From IMG/VR virus record IMGVR_UViG_3300009418_000079, positions 1 through 28,789 of that record: a DNA stretch of 28,789 nucleotides. The stretch is one strand, 5' to 3'. The position numbers and the translations under genes are program-made. Every line of letters starts with the position of its first letter. Position 1 is the first letter of the stretch. Below the pieces are notes generated by a model. The model was not told the DNA's origin. It searched no databases and worked only from the letters and a program-made list of their open reading frames with translations. This DNA is from a virus. Shown here piece after piece: positions 8,111-15,286 of the stretch.

Positions 8111-8488
8111 TTATCCCTCCGTCCGTGGGGCTCGTGGCCCCTCATAGGCCCGTCCACCGGGACGCCCTACCGGGAGATCACGGGGGGAGTCCGGGTTCCC
8201 TGGATCCTGAGAGAACCCTGAGACACAGACCCCATACTTTCGCTCCAGATGACGGAGATGACCCAGGCTTTCAACCGTCACCGGTCGGCCATCCCCGCTA
8301 ACATGGGTCGTTGTATACGGAAATACCCCTGTTTTCCCGTAAATATGGCCCGATGAGAGGGGTAACATGGTTAAATCCGCCCCACAGGACTCGCACGTAG
8401 GAAGGGTAGTTTCACCCTGTTTCACGGTATAAAGCCGCTCTATGGCCGTAGCTTTGCAGGCGAGGCACTCGAAATCTCTGAGTGGCAT
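8111..8488 (-). CDS. FmdB-like zinc-ribbon protein
   Basis: The protein has 125 residues. The first 45 form a zinc ribbon: MPLRDFECLACKATAIERLY followed by TCESCGADL, giving CxxC at residues 9-12 and 32-35. This matches the regulatory-type FmdB fold often seen as a small gene in phage head modules. The rest is polar, with a Gly/Pro/Arg-rich tail that is probably disordered. It is tightly packed between the ribbon-helix-helix-like gene and portal. Zinc binding is inferred from cysteine spacing; its role in phage is not known. Confidence 0.7.
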   Translation of the reverse strand: MPLRDFECLACKATAIERLYTVKQGETTLPTCESCGADLTMLPLSSGHIYGKTGVFPYTTTHVSGDGRPVTVESLGHLRHLERKYGVCVSGFSQDPGNPDSPRDLPVGRPGGRAYEGPRAPRTEG

Positions 8489-8490
8489 GC

Positions 8491-8889
8491 CTAAATCCTG
8501 TTCAGGGTCTCATCAAGCACACGATTCACGGTGTTCTCGATGAATTCCCCCGGAGTCTGGCCCCAGAACTTCGCCTGTTCCGTCAATTGAATGGACTCAC
8601 CGGGGCTGAGTGCCCGTACCGAATCCCCAATGCCGACCTGAGAGAGGCCTTCCACCCGTGTTGCCAGTTCCTCTGCCGAGGAGACTGTGGTCTGGAAGAC
8701 CTTCTCCAGGCGACGGCGCTCTTTCCCGTCTACCAGGAAGTAACGATGGCCATCAGATCCCACTGTATTGAATTCTTTTAACACAGCGCGGATCCGGTTG
8801 TTCACCGCTGTCTTATCAGACTTTGGCTCCGTACATCGCTTCTTCAGGTCTGCATACAGCTCATCCGGGATATCAATCGTAACGCGCAC
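8491..8889 (-). CDS. Ribbon-helix-helix-like small protein
   Basis: This is a 132-residue protein with a GTG start and an excellent AAGGAGG. The N-terminus MRVTIDIPDELYADLKKRC is a typical ribbon-helix-helix opening strand plus helix. The rest is helical and charged, with a second segment (AEELATRVEGL) and a C-terminal helix (GEFIENTVNRVLDETL) that again resembles a dimerising helix. It may bind DNA as a dimer and regulate the late genes, or act in packaging near terminase. The RHH assignment comes from pattern only. Confidence 0.6.
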   Translation of the reverse strand: MRVTIDIPDELYADLKKRCTEPKSDKTAVNNRIRAVLKEFNTVGSDGHRYFLVDGKERRRLEKVFQTTVSSAEELATRVEGLSQVGIGDSVRALSPGESIQLTEQAKFWGQTPGEFIENTVNRVLDETLNRI

Positions 8890-8899
8890 TCAACCTCCT

Positions 8900-9652
8900 T
8901 CACGGGAACCACTGGTATTCGTCCCGACGCACGGCATCCCTGAACGCACTGAACCGAGACACGGGAATGGACACCACGCTGGGGTTCCCCTTCACGGTGC
9001 CCACGATGAAACACACAATCGCTTCCTGCTCCAACGAAATTACCGAGGAGCCGCTGGACCCTGGCCCTCCATCAACCTGCAGCAACATCGCATTTGTCCA
9101 GTTAATGTCACGGCTGGTCACCGGACGGTCCATGTTGAGCAAGCTCACCCGTCCGAAGAACAACTGTCGGCCCAACCCGACTGGAGCCGCGACATTCAGG
9201 ACTTCATCGCCCATCTTCACGAGCCCCACGTTGCCCAGAGGCATTGTAGGCCATTCTTCCTTGGTGTCCACGGACAGAATCGCAAAATCGTCACCACGGC
9301 TCTGATAGCCCGCCATCACGACCTCTGCCCTATGAAAGGTCTTGTCCTGTAGCTGATCAAACGAAATGTAGAAGGGAGACGAAGAGACGACCGCTTTCTT
9401 GTGGGTTTTATCGTCGTCTGCCACACAGTGTGACGCACTCACAAAGAGGTAGCCCTTCTCCCGCTTCTCAAACGCGGTAGCCGTACATGCCATATCCATC
9501 CCGCCCGAAGCGGTCTGCTTATAAAGGATTGCCGTCGCTGCATACGCCCGCTCTGAGACAGTCGTTAGTTCCTTCGCGTTAACCTCAAGAGGCCTTACTG
9601 GAGAGAACAGAATAGTCGTCAGCAATAGAGAGGTGAGGATGATTCGACGCAC
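8900..9652 (-). CDS. Secreted trypsin-like serine protease
   Basis: The product has 250 residues from a GTG at 9652. I prefer this start over the ATG at 9658 because AAGGAG is six bases away from the GTG but touches the ATG. Residues 1-26 form a signal peptide (MRRIILTSLLLTTILFS). The chymotrypsin-fold triad is visible: His75 in VSASHCV, Asp122 in DDFAIL and Ser200 in GGPGSSGSS. Cys56 and Cys76 sit where trypsin has its Cys42-Cys58 disulfide. This is an intact, exported peptidase encoded between terminase and ribbon-helix-helix genes. Targets could be host envelope or extracellular proteins. A capsid maturation role is less likely because of the signal peptide. Confidence 0.85.
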   Translation of the reverse strand: MRRIILTSLLLTTILFSPVRPLEVNAKELTTVSERAYAATAILYKQTASGGMDMACTATAFEKREKGYLFVSASHCVADDDKTHKKAVVSSSPFYISFDQLQDKTFHRAEVVMAGYQSRGDDFAILSVDTKEEWPTMPLGNVGLVKMGDEVLNVAAPVGLGRQLFFGRVSLLNMDRPVTSRDINWTNAMLLQVDGGPGSSGSSVISLEQEAIVCFIVGTVKGNPSVVSIPVSRFSAFRDAVRRDEYQWFP

Positions 9653-9663
9653 AAGCATCTCCT

Positions 9664-10506
9664 TTAGTGAAAGGCCTCCTCATCCCATTTGTCCATCATC
9701 TCCTGATATGACACAGCAGTGTTCTGCCACGTGGGCTTTCGAGAGGCCACTGCCTTCTCAGCTTCTTCCAGTTTTCCTGCAGCTTGCAAGCGCTTTCGTT
9801 CGGCTGAGGTATCAATACCGGCCAGCCATTCGTTGTCATGTGCAGCCCAATATGCCATCAGCATGGCCATGACACGGTCGTCATGCCGTCCTGACATCGC
9901 CTGTGCCTTCGACATATAGAGGTCCCCCTGGAAGTCTTCCAACTCATCCAGCAGGAACTCCGAGTGGATTGTCAGGTCATCGTTCACCAGGGCATGATGT
10001 CCCCTGGCAATGAGCTTCGGACGAGTCGATGGCGTCGTCCACCAGCCCAGCCGGGAAGTCTGGAGGTTCTTGGTCTTGTCGTAGATCTTCCAGACAAAGA
10101 GATGCCCATAGGCCATCCGGCTTCGCAGGTCGAACAGACAGGAGTCCCCAAACTCTCCGTTGCACTCCACGATGACCATGGCCTCTCCTTCCGCGCCATC
10201 TCCGTAGAGCCGTCCGACCAACGCCACCACAGGAGCCAGATCATGGGGACCATGGAAGTCGCTGGCGAACTCCGCTACCTGGGCATCAGGCCGCTGGTTA
10301 TCTCCCACGCGCACCACCTCGATCACCGACCGATCCGCGCCTTTGCCCCCGGCAGGGTCCACCCCCAGGACATACTCCGCTGTTGGCTCAGGGTCCTCAA
10401 AGACCAGCAGCCGTCCATTCCAGTAGTTCAGGTCATACTCCCCCGGATCTGGGAGGCCCTTGAACCCCCACCCCACCGGGACACGATCAAGAAATGAGTT
10501 GTTCAT
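9664..10506 (-). CDS. Large terminase, nuclease domain (split gene)
   Basis: The product has 280 residues from ATG at 10506 (a GTG at 10527 would add seven). It carries the RNase H-like nuclease of large terminases: Asp50 in YVLGVDPAGG, Glu114 in MVIVECNG, and Asp209/Asp210 in SGRHDDRVMA. These are the three metal-binding acidic positions that cut the concatemer. No P-loop is present. The ATPase half lies upstream as a separate gene (10671-11951) with a zinc-protein gene between them. The start overlaps the zinc-protein end by 20 bases and has no good ribosome-binding site, so translation is probably coupled. The alternative is an assembly frameshift, but two would be needed. Confidence 0.85.
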   Translation of the reverse strand: MNNSFLDRVPVGWGFKGLPDPGEYDLNYWNGRLLVFEDPEPTAEYVLGVDPAGGKGADRSVIEVVRVGDNQRPDAQVAEFASDFHGPHDLAPVVALVGRLYGDGAEGEAMVIVECNGEFGDSCLFDLRSRMAYGHLFVWKIYDKTKNLQTSRLGWWTTPSTRPKLIARGHHALVNDDLTIHSEFLLDELEDFQGDLYMSKAQAMSGRHDDRVMAMLMAYWAAHDNEWLAGIDTSAERKRLQAAGKLEEAEKAVASRKPTWQNTAVSYQEMMDKWDEEAFH

Positions 10507-10678
10507 TGATTTGTGGGAGGTCGTCACTTGTCAGGGCTATCTGCTCCCCGGTGCCACGACAGTCTGGGCAGGCCATCACAAAGCAGATACCCTGCATTTC
10601 TACTTCTTCTTCCCCTGCTCCTTCACAGATCGGGCAGGGAATCTTCTCTCGTGTCGGGAGCGGCAATGGCTCAGTCAT
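10487..10678 (-). CDS. CxxCxGxG zinc-finger small protein inside the terminase locus
   Basis: This is a 63-residue protein (ATG at 10678; a GTG at 10684 is also possible) whose start overlaps the ATPase stop in an ATGACTGA junction. It has two DnaJ-type half-sites, CPICEGAG and CPDCRGTG, giving CxxCxGxG twice about 24 residues apart, enough for one zinc site. The rest is acidic. Such domains bind proteins or nucleic acid. Its location exactly between the two terminase halves suggests it may bridge them or help them assemble; that is inference. Confidence 0.8.
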   Translation of the reverse strand: MTEPLPLPTREKIPCPICEGAGEEEVEMQGICFVMACPDCRGTGEQIALTSDDLPQINEQLIS

Positions 10679-11951
10679 GTTCACGTAGTCCTTCCTTGTC
10701 CAGCCCCGCCAGATACGCCTTCGGTTGGATCTCTACCAACCCTACCGGCCTCTTCAACCGCTGTCGGATGTCATGCAGCACCTCAAACGGGAAGACGGAC
10801 TGTCCAGTGTTCTGAAATGCCTCATTGGGGTCTGCACAATACTCCGCGAGGAAGGTGTGCAGCCGCCGTTTCTCCTTGGCCTCCGTTCGCGTCGTCTCCC
10901 ACCAGAACAACTGGTCCCGTGTCAACCGGATCACCTTCCCACACCACTGGGCCGACACATCCAACGCCCGTTCTGCGTGGGCTTTGGTCAAATCTGTGGG
11001 TTCCCAGCCCTCTGGAGCCCGTGCCACATACGTGCGGGACTCCCCATACCAGGGAATGAAGATAGGCACGACCCGACCGATGCCCCGACAGGCAACCAGC
11101 CACATATCGTGCCATTCATTGCCCCGTCCCCGCGCTGTCGACTCGAAAATCGCCAGGGTCCGGGGGTGACGGGGGATAGCAGGCATCAATGAGTCGTCAA
11201 TCTGCCCCGCATTCTCCCAGGTGGAGATTTCGGACAGGTGTGCCAGCGGAATGGTCTTCCCACGGGCCATTTGCCCCCGTTCCTGCCCCAACGTGGCCCC
11301 TCCCCGCACGGATTTCCCCGATTCCACCAGAATCAGGCTGTCTGTCCGGTCAAAATACAGCTGTGACTCCTTCTCCCGATACTTTTGCTCCGGTTGCATC
11401 CACCACGGGAGGTTATCGTAGATGCGTTCCAACATATTATAGAGGTAGGCCGACTGCGCCGGGACATCTGCGGCGATCAGGGCCGTCGTATTGCCATACA
11501 GGAACGCACGATGGGCTAACATGGCCTCACTCAGCGTTGATGCGCCTAATTGTCGGGCCTTCAGGATAGCCACCAGGATGCCATCCAGGCGTTCCCGGCT
11601 ATTACACTGCTCTTCAATCCTTCCGATCCGCTCTAAAATGATGGATTGGCTCTCAAAGAGGGGAAAAAGCGGGGTAGACGTCGTATCCTTCGTCTTGATC
11701 AGGGCGTATCGAGTGGCCCAATACTCAAAAGAGGCCTTGGAGAGCACCAGTTCATTGAGAATCCACCGTTCCTCTTCTGGCTTCAGTGGGCGGAGCATGG
11801 CTCCGCCCTCCTCTTGGAGAGGAGCTAATTGTGCCATCCGCTTCCGTGCATCCTCCTGGGGCGTGGGCTTCGGGTCGAACGACGGATCGGCCACACGGAT
11901 CGCATCGACAATCTTGGCCAGACGTTTCTCCGAGACCAGTGGGCTATACAT
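10671..11951 (-). CDS. Large terminase, ATPase domain (split gene)
   Basis: The product has 426 residues from the ATG at 11951, chosen because it overlaps the upstream HTH stop by eight bases; the frame is open to 12032. It is the packaging motor ATPase. The Walker A variant is KARQLGAST (residues 131-139), as in terminases with an RQxGxST loop. Walker B is IPLAHLSEIS with catalytic Glu241. The coupling motif is FESTARGRGN. It ends soon after FLAEYCADPNEAFQ and SVFPFEVL, where single-chain terminases would continue into the nuclease domain. That domain is instead encoded at 9664-10506. Confidence 0.88.
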   Translation of the reverse strand: MYSPLVSEKRLAKIVDAIRVADPSFDPKPTPQEDARKRMAQLAPLQEEGGAMLRPLKPEEERWILNELVLSKASFEYWATRYALIKTKDTTSTPLFPLFESQSIILERIGRIEEQCNSRERLDGILVAILKARQLGASTLSEAMLAHRAFLYGNTTALIAADVPAQSAYLYNMLERIYDNLPWWMQPEQKYREKESQLYFDRTDSLILVESGKSVRGGATLGQERGQMARGKTIPLAHLSEISTWENAGQIDDSLMPAIPRHPRTLAIFESTARGRGNEWHDMWLVACRGIGRVVPIFIPWYGESRTYVARAPEGWEPTDLTKAHAERALDVSAQWCGKVIRLTRDQLFWWETTRTEAKEKRRLHTFLAEYCADPNEAFQNTGQSVFPFEVLHDIRQRLKRPVGLVEIQPKAYLAGLDKEGLREHD

Positions 11952-12105
11952 GACCCCCCGCTTCCCGCCACAACGCCAGATAGTAATAGATGGTCCGCTC
12001 TGAGACCCCGAAACGCACCGCGAGATGAGCAATCGTCACAGGTTCCTCCGCCTGTCGTAACGCCACCAGACGTTTAATCTGTGTCCGTGTCAATTTCTTC
12101 GGCAT
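11944..12105 (-). CDS. Helix-turn-helix microprotein (possible terminase small-subunit DNA binder)
   Basis: The protein has 53 residues and begins MPKKLTRTQIKRLVALRQ. A helix-turn-helix follows (TIAHLAVRFGVSERTIYYYL, residues 24-43), of the type found in Hin-like invertases and in small terminase subunits. Its stop overlaps the ATPase ATG (ATGTATAG). Its start lies 32 bases inside the end of the 219-residue gene. It could be the DNA-recognition part of a small terminase or a regulator. Being 53 residues long, it is easy to miss by automated calling. Confidence 0.65.
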   Translation of the reverse strand: MPKKLTRTQIKRLVALRQAEEPVTIAHLAVRFGVSERTIYYYLALWREAGGHV

Positions 12106-12733
12106 CTATCGGATCAGCATCTAGCACATCGAAGGCTGCCTCATCTGTTGCCTGCACGAACTTGTCCAGGAAGCCCCCTCCCATTGCCAGTCCCAGCTGC
12201 TGATTCACGTTGACATTCACGCCACCCCCCTCTTTCGTCAGGCCTGTCGCCTTGAACACCATCTCCGCATGTTTCAGGTCACCCCGGTAGAACAGCTGCC
12301 CCCGGCCCCCACACTCCGGGCAGGTCGGGTCCGGTTCCCCCACAGCACTCAGGATCTGACACCGACACTCCTCCACATGATTGGCGGCTTTCTCCGCAAC
12401 GTCCCTGACCACGACATCGAGCTTGTCGGCCAGGGTGCTCTGGGCCTGCACCATGCTTCGGGCCACGGCAGCATCCCGGAACATCCCCAGCACCTCTGTC
12501 GTACTCATCCCGGCATCCTGGCAAATCCGCACCAGGGAGTCCCCGGCTCGCCCAGGGTCAGACAACAACCGCAGCAGGATGTCCTGCTTGGTGCCCCGCA
12601 CCTGTGTGGCGAGCATCTCGGTCAACTGGTCCCGACCGCCGACCGCTGTCTCGAACTCTGCCGCCGCTGTCCGTTCCCCGGCCCGTCGCGGGGGTTTACC
12701 GGAGACGAGCGTTCCGTCTGTCTTCTTCTTCAT
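12074..12733 (-). CDS. Putative terminase small subunit-like protein with a zinc knuckle
   Basis: This is a 219-residue protein upstream of the packaging ATPase. Residues about 35-100 are helical with an HTH-like stretch (LVRICQDAGMSTTEVLGMFR). Residues 120-145 carry a cysteine cluster (CRC and CPECGGRG) that fits one zinc site. A GLTKEGGGVNVNVNQQLG region follows and the C-terminus is strongly acidic. Comparable HTH-plus-cysteine proteins precede terminase in many phages and are considered small subunits. The assignment rests on domain order and position; the start overlaps the previous gene by 38 bases. Confidence 0.55.
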   Translation of the reverse strand: MKKKTDGTLVSGKPPRRAGERTAAAEFETAVGGRDQLTEMLATQVRGTKQDILLRLLSDPGRAGDSLVRICQDAGMSTTEVLGMFRDAAVARSMVQAQSTLADKLDVVVRDVAEKAANHVEECRCQILSAVGEPDPTCPECGGRGQLFYRGDLKHAEMVFKATGLTKEGGGVNVNVNQQLGLAMGGGFLDKFVQATDEAAFDVLDADPIDAEEIDTDTD

Positions 12734-12929
12734 TCTCCCGTGACTCCCGGTCTGTCATGACCGTTACCGAGGCCTCGCCCTCTCCCAGGTCCATCGTCAG
12801 CATCGGATCGGGCTGATCCGTTGCCACACGAATCGATGTGTTCAGGGCCTCCAATCCCCGCGCTATCCGTTCCAGGGTTCGCAGAATCCGTCGCAGCAGG
12901 AAGACTGCCGTGCAGCGTCTCACCTTCAT
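12696..12929 (-). CDS. Small charged helical protein, unknown
   Basis: This is a 77-residue protein starting MKVRRCTAVFLLRRILRTLE. The ATG overlaps the upstream stop (ATGA) and is preceded by GGAGGAGAGG, so I prefer it to the longer open frame reaching 13217. The N-terminal helix is basic and amphipathic, resembling a short coiled coil. The C-terminal half is acidic, then mixed-charge. The tail overlaps the next gene's start by 38 bases. There is no family recognition; the neighbourhood points to packaging or head assembly. Confidence 0.6.
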   Translation of the reverse strand: MKVRRCTAVFLLRRILRTLERIARGLEALNTSIRVATDQPDPMLTMDLGEGEASVTVMTDRESRENEEEDRRNARLR

Positions 12930-13558
12930 TTCCTCTCCTCCATCGGGGGGATCCAATCCACCGGGGTCCGTGCGTGGGCTCCCGGTGTCGGTTGACGCAA
13001 GACCAACGACACAAAGATCGGGGTGCGGCAGTGGGTGCAGGTCACCTGCCCCAGTCCCGGCAGCGGCTTGCCCAGATTCCGGGTGCCGCATTCGGGACAC
13101 CACCACTCCATCGGGCCCACGACCTGTCCAATGGCGCGGGCACTGCCTGTGGGCGCACCGCCCAGGGAATTCACCACGATCTCCTCCCCGGAGTCCGTGA
13201 CCAGCAGGGCCCCCCACGGGGGCTGTCGGATCAGCTGCAACCCCCCGTGGATACCGAAGCTGATTAACCGGTTACAATGCCGATTCGTGCAACGCCAGCG
13301 GGGCTTTCTCCAGTTGACCGTGAGGACATGCTGGAACCGGAAACAGTGGGGGCAGACAAACTCGACCGTCCCTAAGGCCCTCGCATGAAAGGAGATCGAC
13401 GGCACGCCGCGAGGGTGGTGAGGAGAGGAGGCCACTCGGAGAGGGTACAGGGCGGGGGTGGAGGTGTCAAGATTTTGACGAAATTTTTTCCAGGAATCGC
13501 CGGAGCCATCCCCGCGAGTAGGGGGGGTTTCTCGCCCTTTGGACATTAACTCGTTCAA
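12926..13558 (-). CDS. Double zinc-ribbon protein, first gene of the leftward unit
   Basis: The frame spans 210 codons with four Cys pairs: CPHC, CTNRHC, CPEC and CTHC, forming two separate zinc ribbons (about residues 70-95 and 153-180). It has a basic/proline-rich N-terminus and may be a DNA- or RNA-binding regulator. The start is uncertain. An ATG at 13546 (MSKG) overlaps an inverted repeat, and a GTG near 13408 (then PSISFHARAL) would fit if a TTGACA/TACCCT promoter at 13442-13470 is used, removing a low-complexity N-terminus. The longest version is given. The stop overlaps the next gene's ATG. Confidence 0.55.
   Translation of the reverse strand: MNELMSKGRETPPTRGDGSGDSWKKFRQNLDTSTPALYPLRVASSPHHPRGVPSISFHARALGTVEFVCPHCFRFQHVLTVNWRKPRWRCTNRHCNRLISFGIHGGLQLIRQPPWGALLVTDSGEEIVVNSLGGAPTGSARAIGQVVGPMEWWCPECGTRNLGKPLPGLGQVTCTHCRTPIFVSLVLRQPTPGAHARTPVDWIPPMEERK
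13442..13470 (-). promoter_or_regulatory. Possible minus-strand promoter inside the zinc-ribbon gene 5' end
   Basis: Read on the minus strand, TTGACA (13470-13465, perfect -35) is followed after exactly 17 bases by TACCCT (13447-13442, weak -10). If used, the zinc-ribbon protein starts at an internal GTG. The weak -10 makes this tentative. Confidence 0.25.
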
Positions 13559-13680
13559 CCCCCCCTGGGCTAAGTCCTTTGTTCACAACGAGTTACGGGG
13601 GGTAAGTCGATTATACGGAGCCTTTTACCAGATAGGCCAGAAATCTGTACCTAGATATAACCTATCGGGAGGAAGTACGT
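13547..13680. promoter_or_regulatory. Divergent promoter/operator region between the two transcription units
   Basis: This interval between the leftward zinc-ribbon gene and the rightward 289-residue gene must drive both units. On the minus strand there is a perfect TATAAT at 13615-13610 with only a poor -35. On the plus strand TATAAC at 13656-13661 is a possible -10 but would give a very short leader. A 9-bp inverted repeat, TAACTCGTT (13547-13555) and AACGAGTTA (13587-13595), flanks opposing C and G runs (13559-13565, 13597-13602). GCTAAGTC and GGTAAGTC form a short direct repeat. These could be operators. The GGGAGGAAG before 13681 is the ribosome-binding site. Confidence 0.45.
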
Positions 13681-14550
13681 ATGACTAATTCATACTCGCC
13701 GTTAGTTGCGCCAGTGGATGCCTCACAGTATGGCCATGGGCTTGAGCCACAAGGGGAGCACGTAGCCCCGGTTCAGGCCGCCACAGCGCCACCGCCCGTC
13801 CAGCCTGTGATTCAGACTTGGGGGGAGAAAGTCGGACAGCCGTGGCAGGATGTTGCTCACTTCATCGTGACCAGCATTCAGTCCCGTTCGCTCCAGCCTA
13901 TCAAGCTGTTGCAAGCTGTCCGTGACCTTCACACGATGGCGCTCATGCCAAACAAGACGGCACAGGGCAGCGCAGCACTCAAGGCAGGCTCACTCAGTCC
14001 TGGTTCACCAAGTCCCAATGCGTGGGACTGTGGGCCCAGGGGCAGTAGGATACTGTGGCCGCACAAGATGGTGAGACTCACGTATGACGTGAATACACCC
14101 ATCCGGTTCGGCACTGGTGAACCTGTCAAGGGAAGTGCGCTGCCTTCCACTCGCTACCCAGTAACCGCTGTCGAAGGTTTCATCGGCGACAGATACGACC
14201 TTGCCAGGTTCAAGATTTCCGGCAAGGGAGTGCAGAGAACACGCGGTTACTTGGCCCTTCTAGCAGCCTCGGCGAAGGCCCATGGTTGCGACGGAGAGCC
14301 CAAGGGAGCGAGGTCGAAGGTTACGTGGGACCTGATTATCTCAGACCCAATCAAGGCCTTCGAGGAGGCATCCAAGGTGAAGGGTTCCAACATCGCAGTG
14401 GAACGTAAGTACGTTGACTCCGAGCCGAAAACAGGAGCACCGTATAGAACCATGCACATCACAATCCACCGAAGCGATGTTGAGATTCCCACCAAGGTGC
14501 AGCAATCGGCAGAAGCGGGCCTCACACCCGAGAACATCATCGGGTTCTGA
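13681..14550 (+). CDS. Hypothetical first protein of the rightward unit
   Basis: This is a 289-residue protein with a strong GGGAGGAAG. The first 45 residues are proline/alanine/glutamine-rich and probably disordered. Residues 50-95 are helical (DVAHFIVTSIQSRSLQPIK). The C-terminal 200 residues are mixed, with FKISGKGVQRTRGYLALLAA and a KVTWDLIISDP strand. No catalytic motif or membrane segment is recognised. It stands alone in front of a terminator, so it is probably highly and independently expressed early, as host-takeover genes often are. That is inference from position. Confidence 0.75.
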   Translation: MTNSYSPLVAPVDASQYGHGLEPQGEHVAPVQAATAPPPVQPVIQTWGEKVGQPWQDVAHFIVTSIQSRSLQPIKLLQAVRDLHTMALMPNKTAQGSAALKAGSLSPGSPSPNAWDCGPRGSRILWPHKMVRLTYDVNTPIRFGTGEPVKGSALPSTRYPVTAVEGFIGDRYDLARFKISGKGVQRTRGYLALLAASAKAHGCDGEPKGARSKVTWDLIISDPIKAFEEASKVKGSNIAVERKYVDSEPKTGAPYRTMHITIHRSDVEIPTKVQQSAEAGLTPENIIGF

Positions 14551-14554
14551 CGTC

Positions 14555-14612
14555 CTCTTCGCAAGAGACCCTCTGGGGGCTATCCAGCCCCTAGGGGGTT
14601 TCCCCTTTTTTT
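14555..14612 (+). terminator. Rho-independent terminator after the first early gene
   Basis: Three stacked hairpins lie here. CTCTT/AAGAG (14555-14567) comes first, then GGGGCT/AGCCCC with loop ATCC (14576-14591), then GGGG/CCCC ending at 14605, followed by seven T residues (14606-14612). Confidence 0.7.
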
Positions 14613-14667
14613 CGCTCTTTCAGAGCCAAACATGAAGCGTGTTGGGCTGTGATGGTGTGAAAAGACG

Positions 14668-14673
14668 TATAGT
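14668..14673 (+). promoter_or_regulatory. Possible -10 element restarting transcription
   Basis: TATAGT lies between the terminator and the next gene, 22 bases before its ATG at 14696. The -35 region is poor (nearest TTGGGC is 20 bases upstream). It is offered because genes beyond the terminator need a source of transcript. Confidence 0.2.
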
Positions 14674-14695
14674 GTCCTATTCGCAAGGAGGAGGC

Positions 14696-14899
14696 ATGGA
14701 AGACAGCAGGGAGTACCAGCAGCTCACACTCTTCCCCTATTCTAGGGAAGAGCTACATATCAAGGCCCAGGTGGAGGAGATAGGGCAGTGGTTCACAGCA
14801 GCAGTCCTACGAGCACCAACACCAGATGAGATGAGAAGGATGCGAAGGGAGGTAGCCTTGGCACTGACCATGATGAAACGGAGGAGGAGTAGAGCATGA
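14696..14899 (+). CDS. Small charged protein, unknown
   Basis: This is a 67-residue protein. The ATG at 14696 follows AAGGAGGAGGC, so the longer frame from 14639 is not used. It starts MEDSREYQQLTLFPYSREEL and ends with a basic helix (MRRMRREVALALTMMKRRR). The short LTLFP motif resembles a clamp-binding peptide (QLTLF) that phage and bacterial proteins use to contact the beta sliding clamp. Its stop overlaps the next ATG. No wider family was recognised. Confidence 0.65.
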   Translation: MEDSREYQQLTLFPYSREELHIKAQVEEIGQWFTAAVLRAPTPDEMRRMRREVALALTMMKRRRSRA

Positions 14900-15279
14900 A
14901 ACAGCACCGGCGAACCTACAAAAGCACGCACAATAGGGGGAAGAACTCTGGACTGTCTGTCAGGCTAGAGAACGGCATCAGGCTGTCGATTATTTGGGGC
15001 GAAGGAGCCATGTGCGACAGCGACAGCGTTGAAGTGCTGGCATTCGTTACGGAGGGGTATGACCTGCCTGCCAACAGCGTGAGGCTTGAAGGGTTGGGTG
15101 ATGGGGAATGTGGTTGGCCGATGATTCCTGGCTACGGAGGCCGCACCCCTAAGAATGGCATACCTGAAGCGTCCTACCTGCCAGTCAGGGACATCCCCCA
15201 CCTGATTGAGGCAGCGTTGACGATTCAACTGACGCCGACAGCAGCGAAGCGTGCTGCACTCCCAGTGGAGTTGCTCTAA
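14896..15279 (+). CDS. Hypothetical early protein
   Basis: This is a 127-residue protein translationally coupled to the previous gene by an ATGA overlap. The basic N-terminus (KQHRRTYKSTHNRGK) is followed by a beta-rich part and a helical C-terminus. Two Cys are present (CDSDS and GECGW) but do not form a recognisable zinc site. It has no membrane segment. It is unrecognised, and position suggests an early accessory function. Confidence 0.65.
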   Translation: MKQHRRTYKSTHNRGKNSGLSVRLENGIRLSIIWGEGAMCDSDSVEVLAFVTEGYDLPANSVRLEGLGDGECGWPMIPGYGGRTPKNGIPEASYLPVRDIPHLIEAALTIQLTPTAAKRAALPVELL

Positions 15280-15286
15280 AAGGAGG

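Noticed and set aside
10460-11059. A plus-strand ORF of 199 codons over the terminase
   Set aside because: The opposite strand encodes terminase and zinc-protein motifs; the plus-strand translation is repetitive and biased.
10487-11951. Programmed frameshift joining the terminase halves into one protein
   Set aside because: No slippery sequence is visible, and a whole zinc-protein frame intervenes with its own overlaps, so two shifts would be needed. Not excluded, but less likely than separate genes.
12930-13217. Upstream extension of the 77-residue helical protein to a 173-residue ORF
   Set aside because: It would overlap the double zinc-ribbon gene for almost 300 bases, while the ATGA junction with GGAGGAGAGG gives a much better start at 12929.
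13681-13932. Antisense ORF in the first early gene
   Set aside because: No start signal, and the plus-strand gene has a strong ribosome-binding site and a terminator at its end.
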